Positions 33,571 to 41,544 of a stretch of 64,000 bases of DNA are shown one piece after another. The stretch is from Fimbriimonas ginsengisoli Gsoil 348 (GTDB taxonomy: Bacteria > Armatimonadota > Fimbriimonadia > Fimbriimonadales > Fimbriimonadaceae). A program made the position numbers and the translations under genes. The notes under the pieces were generated by a model that saw only the letters and a list, made by a program, of their open reading frames with translations, did not search any database and was not told the origin of the DNA. Numbering within the stretch: the first letter of the stretch is position 1; each line of letters opens with the position of its first letter. The stretch lies in NCBI RefSeq assembly GCF_000724625.1, contig NZ_CP007139.1:434001-498000 (forward strand). The letters run 5' to 3'.

Positions 33571-35625
33571 CTAGCCCTTGTGGATACCACGGGTTACCGT
33601 GTTGGCGGCGAGGGTGACGGCGCCGATCTTGGTGAGCAGGGTGCCGTCGAGGACGGCGCCGGTGTTCACGGTGATCGAGGCTTCGGCGAGGATGATCCCT
33701 TTGAAGATCGAGTTCACGCCGAGGGTGGCGGATGTGCCAACCGACCAGTAGATGTTCGACGCCTTGGCTCCGCCGGCCAGGACGACCTGGGTGCCGGGCG
33801 AGGTCGTGAGGGTCGAACCCATCTGGAAGATGAAGACCGCGTTCGGATCGCCCTGGGCGTCCAGGGTGACCGCACCGGCCGAGAGCATCGTCGAGGTGGC
33901 GTTCTTATAGAGCCCCGGGGTGAAGGTCAGTCCGGAAAGATCTCCGGGGAGTGCCGCGCCGCCGAGTCGGCCGGCAGCGTCGAGTTGTCCGACCAAGAGG
34001 TCCGTCTTGGCTTGCGCCGCGGCGGCGTCGCCCTTGTGCATCGCACCGTTAACCTTTCCAGGCGGGAATCCGGTGACCGCGGTTCCCGGGCTTACGCCGA
34101 GGTCTCCGTTGATGATCGTCGGACCGGCGTTCGTCACCGTCGAGCCGGCGAGAACCGCATAGGTTGTGGCCGCACCCAGGTTAATTTGGGTTTGGGAGCG
34201 TTGAATACCGGTCGTGAACGTCCACGTCTTCTCAAGAGCGAGTCCGTTGCCGGCCGAATCCTTGGCTCCCGTTTCGATACGGGCAGTGTAGGTGGTGTTC
34301 GGAGCGAGGTCGCCCGTCGGATTGAACGAGGCGATGTGATTCGCCGTGTCGTAGGTTACCGATCCAAGGACGCCATCCACTTTGAAGGTGGCAGTGTTCA
34401 GGGTTGTCGCCTGCATCGCTTCACTGAACGTCGCATTGATGGTCTGGTTCAGGAAGACGTTGGTGGCGAGATTCGCCGGCTTGGTCGAAACAACCGTCGG
34501 CGGGGTCGTATCGCCCGTTGCGGCGGTCTTAAACGACCAAGACACACCGGCAACCATCGCGTTACCCGCGGAGTCTTTAACTCCCCCGGTCACGGTCGCG
34601 GTGTACACGGTATTGGAGAGAAGCGAACTGGTCGGATCTAGGACGGCAACTTTGTTCGCATAGGCGAGGGTCGCAGGCACGAATGTTCCGTTCGGCCTCT
34701 TGAGGAAGAACGTTTGCGGACTGACCGACGAGGGATCCATATTCTCGCTAAACGTCGCCGAGACCTTTTTATTGATGGAAACTCCGGTTGCGGAAGCAAC
34801 TGGGTCCGTCGAGATCAACCGCGGCGCCGTGGTGTCCGGGTTCGTTCCGGTCGTAAACGTCCAAACCTTTTGGACGACTAAGTGGTTATCCGAGAGGTCG
34901 CTCACTCCTGTCGTCACGGTAGCAGTGAAAACCGTGGACGGGGCGAGGGTGGTCGTCGGCTTAAACAACGCGACGTTGTTTAATAAGGAGACCGTTCCGG
35001 CTACCGGGCCGGCTGGCGACTGAAGCTTGAAGGTGGAGGTCGTGATGGAACTGGCGGCCATCGTCTCGCTGAAGACCACTGAGATTTGCTTGTTGACCGC
35101 GACGCCGGTGGCGGCATCCGCAGGGTCGGTCGAGCTGACCGTCGGCGGGGTGGTATCGCCCACGCTACCGGTTGTGAAGCTCCAAGTGTAGTTGGAGGCA
35201 AGGGGAACGCCGCTCTTATCCTTCGCTCCCGTGGTCACGGTCGCCGTGATATGGGTATTCGCGGGCATCGAGCTCAGGAGTTGTAGCGTCGCCGTGTTGT
35301 CAACGTACGAAACCGTTGCCGCAAGGGGGCCTGCGGGCGATGAAACTTTGAACGTCGTTTCGTTGATCGAGGAAGGCGTCATCGGCTCGCTAAATGTCGC
35401 CGTGACTCGCCGTGAGGTCGGCGCCGAGGGATCTCCGTTGGAGGGAGAAGTGGAGGAAATCGTGGGCGCGCCAAGGTTTTCGCCGGTGCTCCCTCCCGTT
35501 GGGCTGCCCGTCGTTATGCCGCTGCCGGCCGTACCGCCGTGGCCTCCGCCGCCGCCACAAGCGCCCACTAGAAGTGCGGCCGCTAGGAGAGTGGCAATAC
35601 CGCCACTTATTGTTCGAATATTCAT
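33571..35625 (-). CDS. Ig-like (Big_5) repeat lipoprotein with C-terminal DUF3494 ice-binding-like domain
   Basis: A 684-residue surface protein. ATG 35625 begins a lipoprotein signal (ATLLAAALLVGAC, then a Gly-rich linker). Four or five Big_5 repeats of about 105 residues follow, each with VSSTxPxxxATGVxxNKxIxxxFSExM and ending WTFTTG. The last 200 residues are a DUF3494 beta-helix (LGAATTYAVLAGSTVTNAG, GLYKNATSTMLSAGAVTLDAQGDPNAVFIFQ, IFKGIILAEASITVNTGAVLDG). DUF3494 includes ice-binding proteins but is also widespread as an adhesin or exopolymer module, so ice binding is not claimed. Confidence 0.88.
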   Translation of the reverse strand: MNIRTISGGIATLLAAALLVGACGGGGGHGGTAGSGITTGSPTGGSTGENLGAPTISSTSPSNGDPSAPTSRRVTATFSEPMTPSSINETTFKVSSPAGPLAATVSYVDNTATLQLLSSMPANTHITATVTTGAKDKSGVPLASNYTWSFTTGSVGDTTPPTVSSTDPADAATGVAVNKQISVVFSETMAASSITTSTFKLQSPAGPVAGTVSLLNNVALFKPTTTLAPSTVFTATVTTGVSDLSDNHLVVQKVWTFTTGTNPDTTAPRLISTDPVASATGVSINKKVSATFSENMDPSSVSPQTFFLKRPNGTFVPATLAYANKVAVLDPTSSLLSNTVYTATVTGGVKDSAGNAMVAGVSWSFKTAATGDTTPPTVVSTKPANLATNVFLNQTINATFSEAMQATTLNTATFKVDGVLGSVTYDTANHIASFNPTGDLAPNTTYTARIETGAKDSAGNGLALEKTWTFTTGIQRSQTQINLGAATTYAVLAGSTVTNAGPTIINGDLGVSPGTAVTGFPPGKVNGAMHKGDAAAAQAKTDLLVGQLDAAGRLGGAALPGDLSGLTFTPGLYKNATSTMLSAGAVTLDAQGDPNAVFIFQMGSTLTTSPGTQVVLAGGAKASNIYWSVGTSATLGVNSIFKGIILAEASITVNTGAVLDGTLLTKIGAVTLAANTVTRGIHKG

Positions 35626-35798
35626 TTGTGCTCCCAGACCCGCAAGGGCCCTGGTTCTTCCCTTCGACACCTCAGCTTTGCTGAAGCGGTTCTCTCAATT
35701 GCAATGTTATGCATGTGCAGAAACTTGCTAGAGAAGGTAGGAACTGTAGGAGTCCCGGAACCGCCCTAATGTTCCCTACGGCCCCGGGTCAATCAGGT

Positions 35799-35804
35799 CA
35801 GAAT
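35799..35804 (+). promoter_or_regulatory. -10-like CAGAAT 6 nt before the VOC-protein start
   Basis: CAGAAT followed by 6 nt and ATG 35811. It supports this start over the upstream in-frame ATGs. Confidence 0.4.
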
Positions 35805-35810
35805 GTCCGC

Positions 35811-36167
35811 ATGAACCTAAACCACCTCAACCTCACGGTCGACGACGCGCTTGAGACGGCGCAGTTCTTGGAGAAGTACTTCGACCTGAAACCCAGGGAG
35901 GGAATCAGGATGTCGAGCCGGTTTGCGATCTTGCACGACGATAACGGGATCGTCCTGACCCTGATCAAGGATTATGAGCCGGGGGAAGTGAAGTACCCGT
36001 CGAGCTTCCACATCGGTTTCATCCAAGAGAGCGAGGAACGGGTCAACGAGATTAACCAGCGTTTGAAGGACGACGGCTTCGACGTTCCGTCGCCCGATCG
36101 AATCCACGGAGCTTGGACGTTCTACTTCAAAGCGCCCGGCGGATTTACGATCGAAGTCTTAGGCTAG
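35811..36167 (+). CDS. VOC-superfamily (glyoxalase/dioxygenase-fold) protein
   Basis: A 118-residue protein with the paired beta-alpha-beta-beta-beta fold: LNHLNLTVDDALETAQFLEKYF at the start, HIGFIQESEERVNEINQRL in the middle and FYFKAPGGFTIEVLG at the end. The H and E positions (NHLNL, FHIGF, TIEVLG) fit the metal ligands of glyoxalase-type enzymes. The reaction is not determined. Confidence 0.85.
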   Translation: MNLNHLNLTVDDALETAQFLEKYFDLKPREGIRMSSRFAILHDDNGIVLTLIKDYEPGEVKYPSSFHIGFIQESEERVNEINQRLKDDGFDVPSPDRIHGAWTFYFKAPGGFTIEVLG

Positions 36168-36179
36168 TGCCTTCCGGAG

Positions 36180-36217
36180 CCCCCTCCTCGTCGATGCATC
36201 GTGCGATGAGGAGGGGG
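36180..36217 (+). terminator. C/G-rich hairpin after the VOC gene
   Basis: CCCCCTCCTC and GAGGAGGGGG form perfect 10-bp arms around an 18-nt loop that itself contains the palindrome CGATGCATCG. It lies 13 bp after the TAG of the VOC gene and before the convergent micro-lipoprotein gene. Confidence 0.55.
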
Positions 36218-36259
36218 TTGGGGGTGGAGAAATCCGGAGGCATCGGCGATGCGCAGACG

Positions 36260-36568
36260 CTACTTCTTGCCGCCGATTTCCATGTCGTCGGTTTGGAGCA
36301 TGGCTCGGTTACCGGCGCCCTTGGGGCCGGCGCCCATCTCTACGGTGACCATCTTACGCTCGCCGGGCGAGATCGAGCCGTCGGGTAGTTTGTCCCCCTT
36401 GTGAAAGACCTTGGTGTGCTTGACCGCGCCGGGTGGGAGATGATCGAGGTCGCCAATTGGGCCCTTCATCACATGCTTTTGAATTTGATCGGGGGAGATG
36501 TCGAATTCGCTCTTCGGACGGCATCCGGCGGCGACGATGGTGAGAACGGCGAGGAGAAGGTACTTCAT
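36260..36568 (-). CDS. Small lipoprotein (102 aa) paired with pseudopilin 1
   Basis: MKYLLLAVLTIVAAGC gives a lipobox with Cys at 16. The remainder is hydrophilic, with SPDQIQKHVMKGPIGDLDHLPPGAVKHTK and a Lys-rich end. Its ATG overlaps the stop of the pseudopilin gene (ATGA), so the two are translationally coupled. No family was recognised. Two other pseudopilin genes in the window are also followed by small lipoprotein genes. Confidence 0.75.
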   Translation of the reverse strand: MKYLLLAVLTIVAAGCRPKSEFDISPDQIQKHVMKGPIGDLDHLPPGAVKHTKVFHKGDKLPDGSISPGERKMVTVEMGAGPKGAGNRAMLQTDDMEIGGKK

Positions 36569-37254
36569 GGTTTTGTCGCGAGGTGAAGGTTGTGGGTAGC
36601 GTCGCCCCAGGTCTTGCCGAACGGCATCGCCGCGGCGTGGCTGTCGAGGAAAAGGTACACACCGAGGTTGCCGGTGTAGCGGATCGGATCGATTTGAGTG
36701 GCGACCGACACGGGGTCGATCTTGCCGGGCAGCCTAGACTCCTCGAAGGGATGCTCGATGAACTGCCACCAAACATAGGTGTCCACCGGGGGGCGGTCGG
36801 GATCCTTGATGTCCGTGCGATCAGTGAGATAGATCGCCTCGGACGGACGTGGAATCGAGGACATCGACCAGTCGTAGGCCAACTGCTCGTTGAATGCGAA
36901 GCTGGTGTAACCCTTATCGGCGAGCCGGTCTTCCGGGCTGTACCAGACGTGGGTGTCTTTTATGTAAGGACCATACAGCTCGCCGAAGCCGTGCCCGCCG
37001 CCGACCATGAAAACGATCATCCCGTACCCCGGCCAAGCCGGTTCGATCGGAAACCGGAAGGGGAGATGGTCGTCGTGATCGGCAAGATAGAGGGCGCTCG
37101 CCTTGCCGATCTGGCTGACGTTTTCCAGGGCGGAAGTGCGCTTGGACGCCCCTTTGGCCGCGGCGAATACCGGAAATAGAATCGCGGCGAGAGTGGCAAT
37201 GATCGCGATGACGACCAACAATTCGATGAGAGTGAAAGCCTTCTTACGCTTCAT
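36565..37254 (-). CDS. Type II/IV pseudopilin-like protein (DUF1559-type), copy 1
   Basis: A 229-residue protein beginning [22 protein letters not shown]: the G/A-F-T-L-I-E prepilin-peptidase site with the +5 Glu and an N-terminal helix. The C-terminal region (YMFNEQ-like FAFNEQLAYDWSMSSIPRPSEAIYLTDRT; later LDSHAAAMPFG) is the H-X9-DG-like domain seen in planctomycete and armatimonad pseudopilins. ATG 37254 is chosen since the leader is then 6 residues. It heads a two-gene operon with the lipoprotein at 36260. Confidence 0.85.
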   Translation of the reverse strand: MKRKKAFTLIELLVVIAIIATLAAILFPVFAAAKGASKRTSALENVSQIGKASALYLADHDDHLPFRFPIEPAWPGYGMIVFMVGGGHGFGELYGPYIKDTHVWYSPEDRLADKGYTSFAFNEQLAYDWSMSSIPRPSEAIYLTDRTDIKDPDRPPVDTYVWWQFIEHPFEESRLPGKIDPVSVATQIDPIRYTGNLGVYLFLDSHAAAMPFGKTWGDATHNLHLATKP

Positions 37255-37328
37255 AAGCAGCGCAAACGGCAATATCGAGAGCCGCTGTTCCGCACCTCAT
37301 TTTTTCCTCATGATCGGGGGAGGGCCGA

Positions 37329-37365
37329 CGGTGTTGCGGTATTACGGTGTTGAGGTGTTAGGGCC
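37329..37365. repeat. Degenerate GGTGTT repeat patch
   Basis: GGTGTTG, CGGTATTA, CGGTGTTG and AGGTGTTA occur consecutively. They look like decayed copies, in opposite orientation, of the AACACCGC array 130 bp downstream. Confidence 0.45.
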
Positions 37366-37417
37366 GGATTTGTGTGGACTGTTTCGTGTGGCTTGTGGAC
37401 TGATGGGACGGATGAGT

Positions 37418-37461
37418 CGAATGGGACAAACGAGACTCATGAGTCCCAGAAGTCCCATTCG
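37418..37461. repeat. Inverted repeat with an internal 12-bp perfect palindrome
   Basis: CGAATGGGAC (37418-37427) and GTCCCATTCG (37452-37461) are perfect 10-bp arms. Between them GACTCATGAGTC (37434-37445) is a perfect palindrome. Flanking GATGGG and CCCATC extend the symmetry imperfectly. Confidence 0.6.
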
Positions 37462-37493
37462 CCCCATCAAACAAGGTAAAGCCTCACACTAAA

Positions 37494-37633
37494 AACACCG
37501 CAACACCGCAACACCGCAACACCGCAACACCGCAACACCGCAACACCGCAACACCGCAACACCGCAACACCGCAACACCGCAACACCGCAACATCGCAAC
37601 ACCGCAACGCCCAACGCCCAACGCCAAACGCCC
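37494..37633. repeat. Tandem repeat array (14 x AACACCGC, then 4 x AACGCCC-like) ending at a start codon
   Basis: Fourteen 8-bp units AACACCGC (37494-37605; the 13th is AACATCGC) are followed by four 7-bp units AACGCCC, AACGCCC, AACGCCA and AACGCCC (37606-37633). The next base is the ATG (37634) of the response regulator gene, so the array occupies the whole upstream leader and promoter-proximal region. Confidence 0.95.
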
Positions 37634-38320
37634 ATGCGCATCCTTCTCGTTGAAGACGATCTTGAGTTGGCGGCGACACTTAAGCAGGTGTTGAAGTCGT
37701 CCGGAGTCGCGGTCGATATCGCCCGCGACGGGCAGACCGGGCTCGAAGAGGCGTTGGCGAACGAGTACAGCTTGATCATCCTCGACCTAATGCTGCCAAA
37801 CCTTAACGGCCTCAAGGTCTGCTCGGCGTTTCGTCAGAGCCGCGGCACCACGCCGATTCTCATGATCACCGCGCGCGATTCGGTTGACGATCGCATCCGG
37901 GGGTTGGAGATCGGCGCCGACGACTACCTTCCGAAACCGTTCGACGTCCGGGAATTCTTGGCGCGGGTTCGCGCGTTAATCCGCAGAGACCGCGTGCTCA
38001 AGACACGGCGGCTCCAAGTCGGAGACCTCAAGATCGACACTCGCCAACGAACCGCCACCGTAAGCGATACGCCAATCCTGCTCACGCGGGTGGAATACGG
38101 CATCCTCGAGACTCTTGCCAGCCAAGTTGGCCGGGTTGTGTTTCGGGAGACGCTGCTCGACCTGGTTTGGCAAGACCGGGAACCGGGCTCGAATAAATTG
38201 GACGTCGCCGTCCGATCGTTGCGGCGCAAGCTCGATTCGGCTGGCTGCAACGGGCTCATCCAAACCATTTACGGCTCCGGCTACATGATCACCGATGACC
38301 AGGAAGGGAACGCGAAATGA
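37634..38320 (+). CDS. OmpR/PhoB-family response regulator
   Basis: A 228-residue two-component regulator. The receiver has MRILLVEDDLELAATL, phosphoacceptor D51 (LIILDLMLPNLNGLKV), ITARDS and KPFDVREF. The C-terminal winged helix shows LTRVEYGILETLASQVGRVVFRETLLDLVW and LDVAVRSLRRKLD. It overlaps the kinase gene by 4 bp (ATGA). There is no Shine-Dalgarno sequence; the start codon directly abuts a tandem repeat array, so promoter or initiation strength may change with repeat number. Confidence 0.93.
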   Translation: MRILLVEDDLELAATLKQVLKSSGVAVDIARDGQTGLEEALANEYSLIILDLMLPNLNGLKVCSAFRQSRGTTPILMITARDSVDDRIRGLEIGADDYLPKPFDVREFLARVRALIRRDRVLKTRRLQVGDLKIDTRQRTATVSDTPILLTRVEYGILETLASQVGRVVFRETLLDLVWQDREPGSNKLDVAVRSLRRKLDSAGCNGLIQTIYGSGYMITDDQEGNAK

Positions 38321-39846
38321 AAACCGTCCGCGCCCGTCTCACCGGATTTACGATCCTGGTGGTCGCCGGCATCCTCGTCCTCATGGGCGCTTTCGTACGC
38401 TTTCGGGTCGAACGAAACCTAATCGGTGAGATCGACCGGCAGCTCCGCTCGGATGCGGGCGCCGTCAGAACCACCCCCACGGATGGCAAGTTCGACTTGC
38501 CGCCTCCCCCCGAGACCCAAGTGCAAGGCAAAGCCGGTATTCCGGCGCCGGGTATCCCGTTCCTCGATGAGGGACCAAGAGGATTTGGGATACCACAAGC
38601 CGCCGGAGCCTTCTCGGCGCACCACGATGTCCCGTTCGGTCAGACGGTGATGGAGGTCCTCCGCTCCAACAAGAGCGAGGTTCGCCTAGAAGCCAATTGG
38701 TCTCCGCCTAGATTGATTCCTGTTTTCGATCGCGGGGAGGCAGAGCAAATCCACCCGATCGAGGACCCGATCGGTTACCAGCGTGCCAAGGCCGGAAGCG
38801 TGGTCTTCAACGAGTATCAAAAAGCAGGCGCGCCGATGCGGTCGTTGACCGCTCCGGTACGCCAAGGATCGGAGGTCGTCGCTTACGTTCAGGCGGTTCG
38901 GCCGTTAACGCCGGTCCGCCACCAACTCGCTGACTTGGACCGGGCACTGGCAACCTCGATTCCCGTTGCCATCCTCTTGGCTGCCATCGGGGGCGCCTTA
39001 CTCGTGGGAAGCGCCATGAGGCCGCTTCGAAGGATGACCGAATCCGCAAAGCGGCTGGAAGAAGATCTTTCGAGCTCTCGGTTGCCAGTGGAAGGGGCAG
39101 ATGAGTTCGCCGAACTTGCCTCGACGATCAACCTTGCATTCGACCGGACCTCGGCGGCCTTTGCCAGCCAATCCAGAGCGTTGGCCCAGCTGGAGAGGTT
39201 CACCGGCGATGCCGGTCACGAGCTGAGGACCCCGCTTGCGTCGATCAAAACCAACGCCTCCTACCTCTTGCACATGGCGGACCTGCCTCAGGAGAATCTT
39301 CCCCCGGTACGAATGATCGATCTCTCGGCGGATCGGATGTCGAAGCTCATCAGCGACTTGCTATTGCTCGCCCGACAGGACGGGGCAAAGGCGGTACTCA
39401 AGCCGACTGAGGTGAATGTAGATCACCTCGTCCGCTCCGTCGTGGAGAATTTGGCCACATCGGAGGAGATTGGCTTCCAGATCTTAGTCCCTTCGAATCT
39501 GACCGTCTGTGCCGATCTGGACGCTGTCGAGCGCGTTCTCGTGAACTTAACTTCGAACGCGGCCGCGTACGCGCGGACGGGGGTGACGATCGCCGCGGAA
39601 GCGTCCGCGGGCTACCTTATCGTCAAGGTCGACGACGACGGTGAAGGGATCGCCCCGGAACATATCGACCGGCTAGCAGAGCGGTTTTTCCGACCCGACG
39701 AGTCCCGCTCGCGGTTGCACGGCGGCGTCGGATTAGGACTCGCGATCGTGAAAAGCCTGACCGAATCGCATGGCGGCGGCCTCCAAATTTCGAGCGAAGT
39801 CGGCAAAGGAACATCGGTTTGCGCTCGATTCCGCCTTGGGGGATAA
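38317..39846 (+). CDS. HAMP-domain sensor histidine kinase
   Basis: A 509-residue membrane kinase. TM1 (TGFTILVVAGILVLMGAFV), a periplasmic sensor region rich in Pro and Gly (about 35-205), TM2 (SIPVAILLAAIGGALLVGSAM), HAMP, HisKA (AGHELRTPLASIKTNASYLL) and HATPase_c (NLTSNAAAYARTG, VDDDGEGI, GVGLGLAIVKSL). It is co-transcribed with the OmpR-type regulator. The sensor domain was not recognised. The gene is followed by a small GATGCTAC-type palindrome. Confidence 0.92.
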   Translation: MKTVRARLTGFTILVVAGILVLMGAFVRFRVERNLIGEIDRQLRSDAGAVRTTPTDGKFDLPPPPETQVQGKAGIPAPGIPFLDEGPRGFGIPQAAGAFSAHHDVPFGQTVMEVLRSNKSEVRLEANWSPPRLIPVFDRGEAEQIHPIEDPIGYQRAKAGSVVFNEYQKAGAPMRSLTAPVRQGSEVVAYVQAVRPLTPVRHQLADLDRALATSIPVAILLAAIGGALLVGSAMRPLRRMTESAKRLEEDLSSSRLPVEGADEFAELASTINLAFDRTSAAFASQSRALAQLERFTGDAGHELRTPLASIKTNASYLLHMADLPQENLPPVRMIDLSADRMSKLISDLLLLARQDGAKAVLKPTEVNVDHLVRSVVENLATSEEIGFQILVPSNLTVCADLDAVERVLVNLTSNAAAYARTGVTIAAEASAGYLIVKVDDDGEGIAPEHIDRLAERFFRPDESRSRLHGGVGLGLAIVKSLTESHGGGLQISSEVGKGTSVCARFRLGG

Positions 39847-39902
39847 GGTCAGGAACGTGATCCAGGATTAACTCCCGCAAGGATTTCGCGGGGAAGCCTG
39901 AT

Positions 39903-39921
39903 CATCGGCTTGGAGCCGATG
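39903..39921. repeat. Short CATCGGCT...AGCCGATG palindrome with GCTAC end
   Basis: CATCGGCT-TGG-AGCCGATG, a perfect 8-bp stem with 3-nt loop, followed by CTAC, which holds the TAG stop (39922-39924) of the DUF1501 gene. Same core as the elements at 33501 and 58382. Lies between convergent genes. Confidence 0.75.
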
Positions 39922-41445
39922 CTACTTTATGAGGTCGTGAACCACGTTTCCGTGGACGTCGGTTAGGCGGAAGTCGCGGCCTTGGTAGCGGTAGGTCAGC
40001 TTGGTGTGGTCGATACCTAGCTGGTTTAGGATCGTGGCTTGCAGATCGTGGACGTGGACGGCGCCCGGGGTGAACTGGTCGACGGAGGGATCGAGGATGG
40101 CTCCGTCTTTATCCACGATGTTGTATCCGAAATCATCGGTCTGGCCGTATACCATTCCCGGCTTTACACCGCCACCGGCCATCCAAACCGTAAAGGCTCG
40201 CGGATGGTGGTCGCGGCCGTAATTCTCGTGCGAAAGCGGGCCTTGGGAGTAGACGGTTCGACCGAACTCTCCGCCCCAAACAACCAGGGTCTCGTCTAGC
40301 AATCCGGTGCGCTTGAGATCTTTAATCAGCGCCGCGCAAGCCTGATCGACGTCCTTAGTCTGGGACGGCAAATCGCCGGTGAGGTTGCTGTGCAGATCCC
40401 AGCCCCGGTGGAAGACCTGGATGAAGCGTACGCCTCTTTGCACCATTCGACGCGCCAGCAGGCAGTTCGCGGCGAACGTCCCGGGCTCGTGGGCTTCTTT
40501 GCCATAAAGGTCAAAGGTTTCCGCGGTTTCCTTACTCAGATCCATGAGGTCCGGAACACTTGCTTGGAGCCGGTAAGCCAGCTCGTACTGGGAAATGCGG
40601 GCGGCGATTTCGGGGTCGCCGAACGCCCCGAGCTCGTGGTGGTTCAGCGCCGCCACATCGTCGAGCATCGCTCGACGGGTTGAGCGGTCCATGCCGTCCG
40701 GGTCTTTCAGATACAAGACCGGATCCCCGGACGAGCGAAGGCTGACCCCCTGGTACTCGCCGGGCAAGAACCCGCTTCCCCACAGGCGCGGATAAACCGC
40801 CTGGTTCGGCTTGTTGCTTGAGACCTTGCTGTGGAGCACCACGTAGGTCGGGAGGTTCTCGTTCATGCTTCCGAGGCCGTAACTCACCCACGAACCCATG
40901 CTGGGTCTACCGGGAAGGGGACTGCCGGTTTGAAGGAACGTCGTCGCCGGATCATGGTTGATCGCCTCGGTCCACATCGACCGAACGACGCAAAGCTCGT
41001 TCACCACACTCGCGGTGTGCGGCAGGAGCTCGCTTACCCACACGCCGTCGGCTTGGTTGTCGTACTTCTTGAACTTGTAAGCGGATGGAGCAATCGGAAA
41101 CCGCGTCTGCCCACTCGTCATCGTGGTGATCCTCTGGCCACGACGGATGTGGTCAGGGAGATCGGTATTGTATAAGTCGTTCAGCTTAGGCTTGTAATCC
41201 CATAAGTCGAGCTGGCTGGGTCCCCCGCTCATGAACAGGTAGATCACCCGCTTCGCCTTGGGGGCGAAGCTCGGCATTCCCGGGAGGCCGTGATGCCCCT
41301 GCTCGCCCATGGCAAGGCTGGCGAGGCTGCCCAAACCTCCAACCGTCAGCAACCGGCTAAGCGCGGCCGTACCGACCCCAAGCGTCGCCCGGCCAAACAA
41401 CTGTCGGCGGGTCATCATCAATTCGGCTTCGCGGAGGGGGTCCAT
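39922..41445 (-). CDS. DUF1501-family secreted protein (Tat signal)
   Basis: A 507-residue protein with the twin-arginine-type leader [24 protein letters not shown]1501 (sulfatase-superfamily fold) hallmarks: [56 protein letters not shown] and [19 protein letters not shown]. In planctomycetes and relatives these genes are regularly paired with DUF1549/DUF1553 genes, as here with the gene at 41545. The substrate is unknown. The gene after it in transcription is separated by a hairpin. Confidence 0.9.
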   Translation of the reverse strand: MDPLREAELMMTRRQLFGRATLGVGTAALSRLLTVGGLGSLASLAMGEQGHHGLPGMPSFAPKAKRVIYLFMSGGPSQLDLWDYKPKLNDLYNTDLPDHIRRGQRITTMTSGQTRFPIAPSAYKFKKYDNQADGVWVSELLPHTASVVNELCVVRSMWTEAINHDPATTFLQTGSPLPGRPSMGSWVSYGLGSMNENLPTYVVLHSKVSSNKPNQAVYPRLWGSGFLPGEYQGVSLRSSGDPVLYLKDPDGMDRSTRRAMLDDVAALNHHELGAFGDPEIAARISQYELAYRLQASVPDLMDLSKETAETFDLYGKEAHEPGTFAANCLLARRMVQRGVRFIQVFHRGWDLHSNLTGDLPSQTKDVDQACAALIKDLKRTGLLDETLVVWGGEFGRTVYSQGPLSHENYGRDHHPRAFTVWMAGGGVKPGMVYGQTDDFGYNIVDKDGAILDPSVDQFTPGAVHVHDLQATILNQLGIDHTKLTYRYQGRDFRLTDVHGNVVHDLIK

Positions 41446-41460
41446 GGGGGAAGGTATTGG

Positions 41461-41488
41461 GGCGTTAGGCGTTAGTCGTTAGGCGTTT
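41461..41488. repeat. Four tandem 7-bp GGCGTTA-type units
   Basis: GGCGTTA, GGCGTTA, GTCGTTA and GGCGTTT. The reverse complement (TAACGCC) matches the core of the 7-bp units at 37606-37633. It lies in the gap between the DUF1501 and DUF1549 genes. Confidence 0.6.
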
Positions 41489-41544
41489 GGACATACGTTG
41501 ACAATCGTTGACGTTGCCTCAGTCTGAGCGGTTATTTCTCATCC

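Noticed and set aside
37494-37605. CRISPR array
   Set aside because: The 8-bp units are directly contiguous without spacers and there are no cas genes nearby.
37467-37815. Open frames reading VAVLRCCG repeats on the minus strand
   Set aside because: They are translations of the AACACCGC tandem repeat and of the antisense of the response regulator gene.
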